Source: Phycisphaerales bacterium (GTDB taxonomy: Bacteria; Planctomycetota; Phycisphaerae; Phycisphaerales; SM1A02). Taken from it: 36,109 nucleotides of DNA. Position numbers and translations under genes: made by a program. Under the pieces are notes generated by a model. It was not told the origin of the DNA, did no database searches, and was given only the letters and a program-made list of their open reading frames with translations. The stretch lies in contig JABDLI010000262.1 in NCBI GenBank assembly GCA_013003065.1, forward strand, positions 1 to 36,109, read 5' to 3'. Positions 17,980-26,513 of the stretch are shown here, in pieces; the first letter of the stretch is position 1; every line of letters starts with the position of its first letter.

Positions 17980-19658
17980 CGCACCGCCGCTCCATCGTTG
18001 TCGCCGCGGGCGTGATCGGCGTCGGGCTGCACGGGTGCGCGCCCCCGACGCCGGGGGAACCCGCGGCGAACGATCCCCCGTCGTCGTCCGCGTGGTTCCA
18101 GGAGGACGCGCTCGCGCGGGGTCTGCAGTTCACCTACCGGTCGGGCGCGGGTGTTGCGTTGCTGTTCCCGGAGATCGTGGGCGGCGGCGTGGCGCTCTTC
18201 GATCTCGAGGGCGACGGCGACCTGGATGTCTACTGCGTCCAGGGCGGCGGTGTCCTGACGACCCCGGCGGAACGTCCGCCCAACCAGCTCTTCCGCAATC
18301 GCGGCGACGGCACGTTCGACGACGTCACCCTCGGGTCCGGCGCCGGGGATCGCGGTTACGGCATGGGCGTCGCCACGGGAGACGTGGACGGGGACGGCCT
18401 CGTCGATCTCTACGTGACGAACCTGGGGCCGAACACGTTGCTGCGCAATCGCGGCGACGGCACGTTCGAGGACATCACCGGCGTCTCCGGCCTCGGCGAC
18501 GAGGGGTGGGGTACGAGCGCGGCGTTTCTCGACTACGACCGCGACGGCGACCAGGATCTGTTCGTCGTCAACTACATCCACTGGTCGCCCGCGACCGAGC
18601 GCGACTGTTTCGCCGCGACGGGCGAGCGGGACTACTGCGCTCCGGACGCCTACGCGGCGCCGGCCGTCGATCGGCTGTACCGCAACGACGGCCACGCCCG
18701 CTTCACCGACGTGACCGAGGCCGCCGGCGTGCATGCGGCCTTCGGCAACGGGCTTGGGGTCGTCACCGGAGACTTCACCGGCGACGCCTGGCCGGACGTC
18801 TTCGTCGCCAACGACGGGATGGCGAACCAGCTCTGGGTCAACCGGACCGACGGCACGTTCGTCGACGCCGCGCCGGTGCTCGGCGTCGCCCTCGACGACG
18901 ACGGGCTCGCGAAGGCGGGCATGGGGACCTGCGCCGAAGATTTCGACGACGACGGCGATCTGGATCTGCTCGTCGTCAACCTCGAACACGAGACCGACTC
19001 CCTGTACCGCAACGAGGACGGCCGGTACTTCGTCGACGACACCGCGCGAGCGGGTCTCGGCCCGGCGAGCCGGCGACACACGCGGTTCGGCGTCGGGCTC
19101 TACGACTTCGACCACGACGGCCATCTCGATCTCTTCGCGGCGAACGGGCGGGTGCGGCGGCGGGCCGGGGCGACCGACATCGATCCGTTCGCCGAGCCCG
19201 ACCGTCTCATGCGGGGTCTCGACGGGGCGCGGTTCGCGGCGGTGCCCGGCGGCGCCGGCGGGCTCCGGGCGACCAGCCGCGGCGCCGCGTTCGGCGACCT
19301 CGATGGAGACGGCGGTGTCGACGTGGTCGTCGTCAACCGCGATGCCGCGATGCACGTCCGTCTGAACCGCGCCCCGGGTCGCGCCGGGTGGATTCGTTTC
19401 CGTCTCCTCGACGGGCCGCGTGACGCGCTCGGGGCCACGGTGTGGGCGACCGTCGGAGACCGCACCGTGCGACGCGAGGTGCGGACGGCGTCCAGCTACT
19501 GCGCGGCGAACGACCCCCGCGTGCACATCGGGCTCGGACCGACCTCCGGCGTCACGGACGTCCGGGTGCGTTGGTCCGATGGATCCCGGGAGCACTTCGG
19601 CGCACACGCCGCCGGGCGGGAATGGACGCTCCGCCGCGGAGACGGCCACCCGGAGTGA
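17976..19658 (+). CDS. CRTAC1-like protein (FG-GAP/VCBS repeats plus ASPIC/UnbV domain)
   Basis: Repeated DLEGDGDLDVYCVQ, DVDGDGLVDLYVTN, DYDRDGDQDLFVVN motifs; C-terminal RTASSYCAANDPRVHIGLGPTSGVTDVRVRWSDGS; GTGA overlap with the TPR gene. Confidence 0.92.
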   Translation: MTHRRSIVVAAGVIGVGLHGCAPPTPGEPAANDPPSSSAWFQEDALARGLQFTYRSGAGVALLFPEIVGGGVALFDLEGDGDLDVYCVQGGGVLTTPAERPPNQLFRNRGDGTFDDVTLGSGAGDRGYGMGVATGDVDGDGLVDLYVTNLGPNTLLRNRGDGTFEDITGVSGLGDEGWGTSAAFLDYDRDGDQDLFVVNYIHWSPATERDCFAATGERDYCAPDAYAAPAVDRLYRNDGHARFTDVTEAAGVHAAFGNGLGVVTGDFTGDAWPDVFVANDGMANQLWVNRTDGTFVDAAPVLGVALDDDGLAKAGMGTCAEDFDDDGDLDLLVVNLEHETDSLYRNEDGRYFVDDTARAGLGPASRRHTRFGVGLYDFDHDGHLDLFAANGRVRRRAGATDIDPFAEPDRLMRGLDGARFAAVPGGAGGLRATSRGAAFGDLDGDGGVDVVVVNRDAAMHVRLNRAPGRAGWIRFRLLDGPRDALGATVWATVGDRTVRREVRTASSYCAANDPRVHIGLGPTSGVTDVRVRWSDGSREHFGAHAAGREWTLRRGDGHPE

Positions 19659-19679
19659 GCGACCATCCGTGGTTGGGCT

Positions 19680-20504
19680 TTACTCCCAGACGGCGCCGTC
19701 GCCGATCCACGTTTCGATCGCGGCGATGGCGTCGGGCGAGAGCTGCTCGCTGTCCGGCGGCATCTCCAGGTCGGGATCGCTCCACCGGACCGCGGTCATG
19801 AGCAGGCTGCCGTCGGGATGGCCCGGGACGACCGCGGGCCCGCTGACCCCGCCGGCGAGCAACCCGCTCATCGTGGTCTGATCAAGCTCGCCCGCGCGGT
19901 GCTTGCGCGCGGGGTTGTGACATCGCCAGCAGTGCTCTTCGAACACCGGACGCACCGCGGTGCGGAAGTGAACGAGACGCGGATCGTCCGGCTCGGCGTC
20001 ATCCGTGTCGGGATCGGGCGGGGCGGCGGCCGCGGCCGGCGTGCCCAGGCCGTGGTCGTAGACGAGCACGCCGCCGTGGTGCGCCGTGGTCGCCATCCAT
20101 CCGGCCGTCACGAGCCCGGCCAGCACGCCGAGCGTGTCGGTCGCGAGCCGGGGGCGGGTCCCCAGGAACCAGCCAACGGCGAAAAGCACCCCGCCTCCGG
20201 CGGCGAACACCCACACCCGCTCCGCCAGCTCCTCGTGCTCTTCGAGCGCTTCGGCCGCGGCGTCGGCCATCGCCCCCAGCTCATGCTCCGCCGCCTCGCC
20301 GCTCTTGGCCGTGATCACGGCCAGCGTCACCAGGACGGCGTAGCTGATCACCGCCGTGGTCCGCGCCGCCCGGTTGCGTCCGCGGGCGAGCGTGATCGCG
20401 GCCGGCACGATCGCGAACAACGAGAGCGCGACGGGCAGGTGGACGAGCGCCGCGTGACGGGTCGGCGGATCGGCGAGTGCATCGATCATTTCGGTCAGGG
20501 GCAT
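19680..20504 (-). CDS. Membrane protein with Planctomycete-type cytochrome C domain
   Basis: N-terminal TM helices (HAALVHLPVALSLFAIVPAAITL), C-terminal RPVFEEHCWRCHNPARKHRAGELDQTTMSGLLAGG...EMPP (CxxCH heme motif). Confidence 0.86.
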   Translation of the reverse strand: MPLTEMIDALADPPTRHAALVHLPVALSLFAIVPAAITLARGRNRAARTTAVISYAVLVTLAVITAKSGEAAEHELGAMADAAAEALEEHEELAERVWVFAAGGGVLFAVGWFLGTRPRLATDTLGVLAGLVTAGWMATTAHHGGVLVYDHGLGTPAAAAAPPDPDTDDAEPDDPRLVHFRTAVRPVFEEHCWRCHNPARKHRAGELDQTTMSGLLAGGVSGPAVVPGHPDGSLLMTAVRWSDPDLEMPPDSEQLSPDAIAAIETWIGDGAVWE

Positions 20505-20536
20505 GACGGCTCCGGTCCTTGGCGTGGAAATCTCAC

Positions 20537-21736
20537 TCAGAGGTGCTCGGCCGCGTCGATGACCGCGTGCGCGAGCTTCTCGACATCGGCCGGCGTGTTG
20601 TAGGCCTGGAACGACGGCCGGATCAACCACCGGCCGTTCCACTCGATGACGGGAACCTCGATCTTCGATCGCTCGAGCAGGCACAGGTGCAGCCGCTCCG
20701 GCGTCCCGGCGGCCGCGATCGCGTCCGGCGGCACGGGCATCGCGACCATCGATCCGAGCATCGACCCGTCGGCCGGGGTGGGCGTGGGAACGTCCCAGCG
20801 TCGGCTCAGCTCGAGCTGTGCCCAGGTCGCCAGCTGGTGGTTGTGCTCCATCACCGATGACCAGGTGCCACCGCCAAGCGCGTCGAGCGTCTCGAACGCC
20901 GCGGGCACCGACAGCCAGCCGCTGATGTCGCGGGTGCCCTGCCAGGCGAACTCCGCCGCGAAACCCTCGTCGTAGAAGTGACTGATCACGGTCGGGTGGA
21001 TGCCGGCCTGCCGGTCCGGACGCACCCAGAGGAACGCGCTGCCCGGCGGGGCGCACACCCACTTGTGGAGATTGCCCGTGTAGTACGCGGCATCGAGGGC
21101 GGTCACGTCGAGGTCGATCATTCCCGGCGCATGGGCGCCGTCGATCAGAACGTCGATGCCACGCGCTCGGGCGGCTTCCAGGATGGCCTCGACGGGGAAC
21201 CGCACGGCGGTCGGCGAGGTGATGTGGTCGATGACCAGCACCTTCACGCGGTCGTCGAGCGCGCCGGCGATGGCCTCGATCACCTGCCCCGGACTCGAGA
21301 CGGGATAGGGCACGTCAAGCTCACGCCACGTTGCGCCGACGTGCGTCGCCAGGTGACGCATCGTCTGACGCACCGCGTTGTAGACGTGGTTCGTCGTCAG
21401 CATCACGTCGCCGGATTCGAATCGAAGCGAACGCAGCACCGCGTTCACGCCATCGGTGGCGTTCGTGACGAATCCCACGTCGGAGGGACCCATCCCCAGC
21501 CGCAACCCGAGCGTCGTCTTCGCGTTCTCCAGAAGGTCCCCGCGCTCCCGCTCGAGCAGCTGCAGCGGCTGCCGCTCGAACTGCTCGCGCCACGCCGTCT
21601 GGGTGTCGAACACGCGGCGGAGCCGAGCCCCGAAGCAGCCGTGGTTGAGATAGACCACCGCCGGATCGAGCAGCCAGTCTCCCCGGTTGGCCATCGGAGC
21701 CGGGGGCGTCACGGGGTGACCACAGGTCGCGTTCAT
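20537..21736 (-). CDS. Class V aminotransferase (isopenicillin-N epimerase-like)
   Basis: VYLNHGCFGA, TNATDGVNAVLRSL, DGAHAPGMIDLDVTALDAAYYTGNLHKWVCAPPGSAFLWVR (PLP-lysine HKW). Confidence 0.92.
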   Translation of the reverse strand: MNATCGHPVTPPAPMANRGDWLLDPAVVYLNHGCFGARLRRVFDTQTAWREQFERQPLQLLERERGDLLENAKTTLGLRLGMGPSDVGFVTNATDGVNAVLRSLRFESGDVMLTTNHVYNAVRQTMRHLATHVGATWRELDVPYPVSSPGQVIEAIAGALDDRVKVLVIDHITSPTAVRFPVEAILEAARARGIDVLIDGAHAPGMIDLDVTALDAAYYTGNLHKWVCAPPGSAFLWVRPDRQAGIHPTVISHFYDEGFAAEFAWQGTRDISGWLSVPAAFETLDALGGGTWSSVMEHNHQLATWAQLELSRRWDVPTPTPADGSMLGSMVAMPVPPDAIAAAGTPERLHLCLLERSKIEVPVIEWNGRWLIRPSFQAYNTPADVEKLAHAVIDAAEHL

Positions 21737-21742
21737 CCAGAT

Positions 21743-21748
21743 AGCCTA
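21743..21748 (-). promoter_or_regulatory. -10-like hexamer, leaderless arrangement
   Basis: Minus strand TAGGCT-N6-ATG(21736). Confidence 0.45.
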
Positions 21749-21898
21749 CCGAAAGGCCCCTCAGGGGTCCGTGAGACCCGATCGGTGTACGTATGGGCGA
21801 GCACCAATCTCTTTTCGCGTGAATCTGGGGAACCGTCGGTATCGAGATACGAACAAGTACGTACCGAAAAAGAGCCAAATCTGTGGCGATAAGGTCCG

Positions 21899-21922
21899 TG
21901 TTCGGGTAACGTTTTCCGAACA
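21899..21922. promoter_or_regulatory. Inverted repeat in lower-GC intergenic region
   Basis: TGTTCGG-GTAACGTTTT-CCGAACA, perfect 7-bp arms. Confidence 0.6.
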
Positions 21923-22053
21923 GTCTGGTCGATAGAGGGGTTGGTCGCCCCTCGAGGGGGTTCGGGGCAGGAAGTGCCTGTTTCCGAGCCGAGTTCCGCT
22001 CTTCCGTGTCGCGACCAAACGGCAGAGCACTCTTTTCGGTTGGAGGCGGTTGA

Positions 22054-22690
22054 ATGGGCGTACCGCTCCTTCAGCTCGGACCCGGGGGCAGCTATACCAC
22101 CAGATACGAGCCGCGGGGATCCCACCTCGTTGCCGTGCCGGTGCCGGCTCCCGATTTCCCCACGATGCACGAGACGATCCCCGCCCGGGCAATGGTCCGG
22201 ATGGCCCACTCCGGCCAGCCGGGCGACCCGATCGCCGGCGACCAACGAAAACGCGATCGCCGCCACGCGAGCCCGGATGAGCCAAACGTCGACGAGACGC
22301 CATCCGAGGGACGAACCGAAGACGACCCGGCGATGCCCACGCGCGAACGGGAGACTCCCCGACGCGGCCCCGATCCCTCGCGGGCCGGGGGTGTGCTCCG
22401 CTCGATCCTGCGTTTCCTCAGTGCCGCGGTCTTGCCACCAACCGCACCGCCGGCCGTTACAGCCCCCGTCACCGTCGCGACGCGGCGGTCGGTCGATCGC
22501 GTCGAGATCAGTCCCGCCGCGCTCGCGGCCGCCGGTGTCCGCGTCGAGACGGCCAGCGCGCGCGTCGGCAAACCACCGGCCCCGGACATCGCGGTCGATC
22601 GGACACTCGAAGCCGTGCTCGGCGGCCTCGCCGCAACCCGCCGGGTTGCGAGACAGGCGTTGCGGCCGCTGACCGCTCCCACCATTTCAG
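22054..22690 (+). pseudogene. Hypothetical coding region upstream of lexA; apparent loss of its own stop (frame-disrupted or degenerate 3' end)
   Basis: Good SD (TTGGAGG-N7-ATG) and GC-rich third positions up to about 22670 (MGVPLLQLGPGGSYTTRYEPRG...RRSVDRVEISPAALAAAGVRVETASARV). The codon signal then fades and the frame stays open to 23055 inside lexA. Confidence 0.4.
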
Positions 22691-22849
22691 CCACTTCCCC
22701 TTCCCGGGGACTGCCTTCACTGCACGAAATCGTCTGCCGAGTTCCGGCGTCATCGCTCGGAGCGACGCTGTGCTCGACGTCACCACTAAGTTCGCCCTCC
22801 CCTGATTGCAGGGCTCGGAGATCGCGTGTCTCGCGTGAGGAGAACAATC

Positions 22850-23467
22850 ATGAACCTGACACCAAAGCAACTTCGGATCCTGCAGCTCATTCGCGACCAT
22901 CGCATCACGCATGGCTATTCCCCGACGATGCAGGAGCTGGCCAACGAGCTCGGCATCAGCAAGGTCACCGTGTTCGAGCACGTCGAAGCGCTCATCAAGA
23001 AGGGAGCGCTCTCGCGCGAGCCAAACAGGGCTCGCTCTTTGTCAATCTGCGATGACACGCTGATCCCGGACGAGCATCAACCGCTGTGCTTTCCGCTGGT
23101 TGGCCGCATCGCCGCCGGCTATCCGATCGAGAAGTTCCCGCAATCCGACCAGCTTCGTCTCGAGGAGCTCTTTGGCCCGCGGGTGGGTGAGAAGGCGGGG
23201 TCGTTTGCCCTTCAGGTCGAGGGCGACTCGATGCGTGACGAGGGAATTCTCGACAGCGACTACGTGATCGTGGAGCGGCGGGAGACCGCCCGCAACGGCG
23301 AGCGGGTCGTGGCGCTGCTGGAGAACGGCGAGACGACGCTCAAGACGTTCTTCCGCGAGAACGACGGACGCGTTCGGCTCCAGCCCGCGAACCCGGACTT
23401 CGAGCCGATCATCATCGACGACTGCAAGATCCAGGGTGTCATCATCGGGGTCATGCGACGGTACTGA
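22850..23467 (+). CDS. lexA: LexA SOS-response repressor
   Basis: MNLTPKQLRILQLIRDHRITHGYSPTMQELANELGISKVTVFEHVEALIKKGAL wHTH; Ala-Gly cleavage GRIAAGYP; catalytic GDSM and K in ENGETTLKTFF; GAGGAG SD. Confidence 0.96.
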   Translation: MNLTPKQLRILQLIRDHRITHGYSPTMQELANELGISKVTVFEHVEALIKKGALSREPNRARSLSICDDTLIPDEHQPLCFPLVGRIAAGYPIEKFPQSDQLRLEELFGPRVGEKAGSFALQVEGDSMRDEGILDSDYVIVERRETARNGERVVALLENGETTLKTFFRENDGRVRLQPANPDFEPIIIDDCKIQGVIIGVMRRY

Positions 23468-23502
23468 GTCCACGAGAACCCTCGAGCATCCGGCTCGCGG
23501 AG

Positions 23503-23540
23503 CATCGACAACGATCATCGACAACGATCATCGACAACAG
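23503..23540. repeat. Tandem 13-bp repeat, about 3 copies
   Basis: CATCGACAACGAT CATCGACAACGAT CATCGACAACAG just after the lexA stop. Confidence 0.85.
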
Positions 23541-23541
23541 G

Positions 23542-23579
23542 GCACGAGGAGAGCGGTGTCTGGGCCGTTCTCCTCGTGC
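23542..23579. terminator. Long hairpin downstream of lexA
   Basis: GCACGAGGAGAGCGG-TGTCTGGG-CCGTTCTCCTCGTGC: 15-bp stem with one G.U; no strong U-tract. Confidence 0.55.
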
Positions 23580-23631
23580 TGTCGTTCGCCCCGTCGGACC
23601 TCGGGCCCTTGCCGGGGCGGCCCGGTGGGTG

Positions 23632-23637
23632 TATCTC
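23632..23637 (+). promoter_or_regulatory. -10-like hexamer, leaderless arrangement
   Basis: TATCTC-N7-ATG(23645). Confidence 0.35.
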
Positions 23638-23644
23638 TTCGGAC

Positions 23645-23884
23645 ATGATCGACGAGGGCCCGAGCTCGGAGGATCTCGAACGCTTCGGCGGCGACACCGT
23701 CACGTGCCGCTCGTGCGGGGCTGAGATCTGGCATGACGCACCGGTGTGTCCCGAGTGCGGCGCCGTCGATGGGGTCGGTCCGGAGCGGGCGTCGTTCGAC
23801 CAGAGGCAACGCGCGATCATCGCCGTGGTCCTTGCCGTCCTGCTGGCGGGACTCATCGGTTTCTTCGGGTTGCGGCTCTTCTGA
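23645..23884 (+). CDS. Small zinc-ribbon plus TM protein (79 aa)
   Basis: CRSCGAEIWHDAPVCPECGA ribbon followed by RAIIAVVLAVLLAGLIGFFGLRLF TM; TATCTC 7 nt before ATG. Confidence 0.7.
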   Translation: MIDEGPSSEDLERFGGDTVTCRSCGAEIWHDAPVCPECGAVDGVGPERASFDQRQRAIIAVVLAVLLAGLIGFFGLRLF

Positions 23885-23892
23885 GACCGCGG

Positions 23893-24459
23893 CTACTCGT
23901 CGGCGAGCTCGTAGAAGCCCGGACCGGCCTTGCGGAGCTTGCCCTCGCGGACGAGCGCGTCCCACACCGTCTGATCGAACGCGCGGGGCGGCATGATGGC
24001 CCGGATGCCCGAATCCCGGCCGCCGGTCATCGGTCCGACGCCAAGCTTCGACTCGTGGTCAAGACGCGTCAGCTTGAGGCGTTTGCGAAAAGCGCGCATC
24101 GCCTTCTTGAGGGTCTCGGTCTCGACGTCCTCGATCGGTGCGTCGTCATCGGGCGCGGCCGTCGCCTCCAGAGCGGCGGAGGCCTCGTCGGCGGCGTCGC
24201 GGCTGAGGGCGTCGACGGCGCGACTCAATGCCTCGACGTCCCGTCGGGCGATGATCGCGGCGAGCGCCTCATGGTCCATCCGCGATTTCAACAGCAACCG
24301 ATGGGCCTGCCCCCAAAGCGGGCCCGATGCCGCCTCGTCGCTTTGGGCGATCGCGTCGACGAGGGGCGTCACCTGTGCAGCGATCTCGTGCTCGGTCGGC
24401 GGTCGGATGACCGGCCCCCCACCCTTGCCCTTTCGCTTGTTGCGTTTGCCCTTGGCCAC
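23893..24459 (-). CDS. Hypothetical protein with basic N-terminus (188 aa)
   Basis: GTG start MAKGKRNKRKGKGGG..., high GC3, C-terminal AFDQTVWDALVREGKLRKAGPGFYELADE; TATTCT 7 nt before GTG. Confidence 0.72.
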   Translation of the reverse strand: MAKGKRNKRKGKGGGPVIRPPTEHEIAAQVTPLVDAIAQSDEAASGPLWGQAHRLLLKSRMDHEALAAIIARRDVEALSRAVDALSRDAADEASAALEATAAPDDDAPIEDVETETLKKAMRAFRKRLKLTRLDHESKLGVGPMTGGRDSGIRAIMPPRAFDQTVWDALVREGKLRKAGPGFYELADE

Positions 24460-24466
24460 GACTGCC

Positions 24467-24472
24467 AGAATA
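24467..24472 (-). promoter_or_regulatory. -10-like hexamer, leaderless arrangement
   Basis: Minus strand TATTCT-N7-GTG(24459). Confidence 0.45.
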
Positions 24473-24600
24473 CCCGCCAACGGCCGGTCCGGCCCCCCAC
24501 CGAACCGGAGACTTCTGCGGCTCGATCGTCGAAGGAATGGCCCATCCGCTATCCTGAAGGGTCTCACTCGTCGATTTCTTGTACCCCCGGAGGAGTAGAT

Positions 24601-26491
24601 GCGTACGACGACCCACCGCAATCCACATCCGAGCGCCCGCCTTCGTTGGAGCGGCATCCTGACGCTGCTCCTCGGTGCTACGCTCGTCATCACGTCAGGT
24701 GCCAACGCCCAGAACGTGGGCGGACCTCCACCGAGCTTTGACAGCGACCAATTGGCGTCCTGGCAGGAGTGGTTGGTTCCCGCGGTCGAGCGGATCGCCG
24801 GCCGCTCGTTCGCCAAGCCCCCCGTGGTGCGGGCGGCTTCCCAGTTCGATCTCGCCAGACGCCTCGAGGAGGCACCGGCGGAGACGGCGGGGCGGCGTCT
24901 GGCGGCGGGTCTTCTCGGCTGGTACGACCCCGTGAGCGACGTCGCATTCATCCGCGACGACGTCGACCAGATGTTCCGCGACGCGCGGGTCGATCCCGCC
25001 GCCCTGCCGCGGATCATGCAGCTCGCGCTCGCGCGGCAGCTGGCTCGCGCGCTCGCCGATCAGACCGTCGCCTCGACCCGCCGGGGAAACGAGCGCGATC
25101 GCCTGGCGATCGAGGAGGGCATGGCCACGATCGTTCACGAGCGGATCGCCCGGAGACGCGGCTGGACCGCGGCGTCCGCCGAGCTCGAGCGGCTGCTCTC
25201 GTTGCGAGGCGTTCCCGGCTCGCGGTATGCCCCCGCCCGATCACGGCACGCCGCGATCATCGCACCCGGGCAGACGCGTGTTCGCACGGCCCTGACCGAT
25301 GGAACCGGCCTCGCGGGGGTCTTCCCGCTCCTCGCCGATCCCCCGGCGGTCGCTGGCGTCGACCTCGCCACCGACACCTCCAGCTTGCCGCCGATCGACC
25401 CGGACGTTCTCTTCGACGGGTACGCCGATCTCTTCGGCAGCGCCTTCTCGTCGAACCAGATCATGTCCGCCGAGGGGAGCAAGCTCAATCAATCGCACCG
25501 ATTCCTCAAGGAGCTGTCCCAGGGGCGTTTCCAGGACAACGTCCGCGCGAGCCATACGCTCATGATGACGAATCGGACCGCCCAACCGCCGATCATCCGA
25601 TCCGCGGCGCTCTTCGATCTGTCCAACCCCGCGTTCGGCGCGAAGATCGTGCAGTACAACAGCATGATCAAGAACGTCCAGTTCGGCGACGTCAAGAAGG
25701 CCGCCGATGAACGCGGCGGTCGCATCGACGAATCGCTGGTGCGTTCGCTGCCGGGCCTCGATTGCGAACGCGTCCGTGCGTTCCGGCTTCGCGTGTGGGA
25801 GCCCAGCGCGGCCGAGGATGCGATGCCGGTGGTGTCGTTGGCGTTGGGCACCGCCTGGCGGGGCCGCTTCGTCGTGCAGGTCAACGGCGTCGGCGGGTAC
25901 TTGGACGACACGCGGTTCGGCCTTGTCATGAATGCGCTCCTCGACCGTGCCGAGGGAATCGAGACGGTGCCCATCGTCGATCCGGTGACGACGGCGTTGG
26001 AGCGGATGGGCTCGCAGCTCGCGGCCGGCATCGAGCCCCTCGCCGTCACGGAGGTGGATCCGGTCCGGGCCGGCGAGCTCGTCAGTGACGCCGGGCAGTT
26101 CGCGCTGGCGGCGGGGTTCGTCCGGGGGTGGCGGAGCGTGCGTCGCGCCGAAACGGCGGATGGCCTCATCGCGGTCACCGTGATCGAGCTCCTGCAGCCT
26201 GATCTCGCCGCAGCGTTGGCCGAACCATTGGCGGGCGCGGCGGCACGGCAGGTCAACGCATTGCTGGGATCGGCCGCCCCGGTGGAGGTGGGTCCGGCGA
26301 CGCGACGCATGATCGACGGATCGGTTCCCGTGGTCGCGCATCCGCTCAAGCTCGCCGCCGATCACTCGGCGCCGGCGGCGGGGTCACTCTACGTTTCCCA
26401 CCACGGCCGGTTGGCGGTGCGGGTCATCGATCTCGGCAACACGCTGGGGCCCGAAGCGGTGGACGCGTTCATCCGCGATGTCATGAAGTAA
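24601..26491 (+). CDS. Secreted hypothetical protein, possibly a degenerate metallopeptidase fold
   Basis: Signal peptide WSGILTLLLGATLVITSGANAQ; SD GGAGGAG; LALARQLARALADQ ... LAIEEGMATIVHERI resembles a gluzincin block without HExxH. Confidence 0.8.
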
Positions 26492-26513
26492 GGCCGCCCG
26501 CGCGGATGAGGTC

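Noticed and set aside
17682-19649. 655-aa minus-strand ORF
   Set aside because: Antisense shadow of the CRTAC1 gene; periodicity comes from its FG-GAP repeats.
21781-22053. Possible tmRNA, 6S or RNase P RNA in the structured low-GC region
   Set aside because: No tag-peptide reading frame, no TPsiC/CCA end, and none of the conserved cores I know for these RNAs could be recognised; left as an unclassified structured region.
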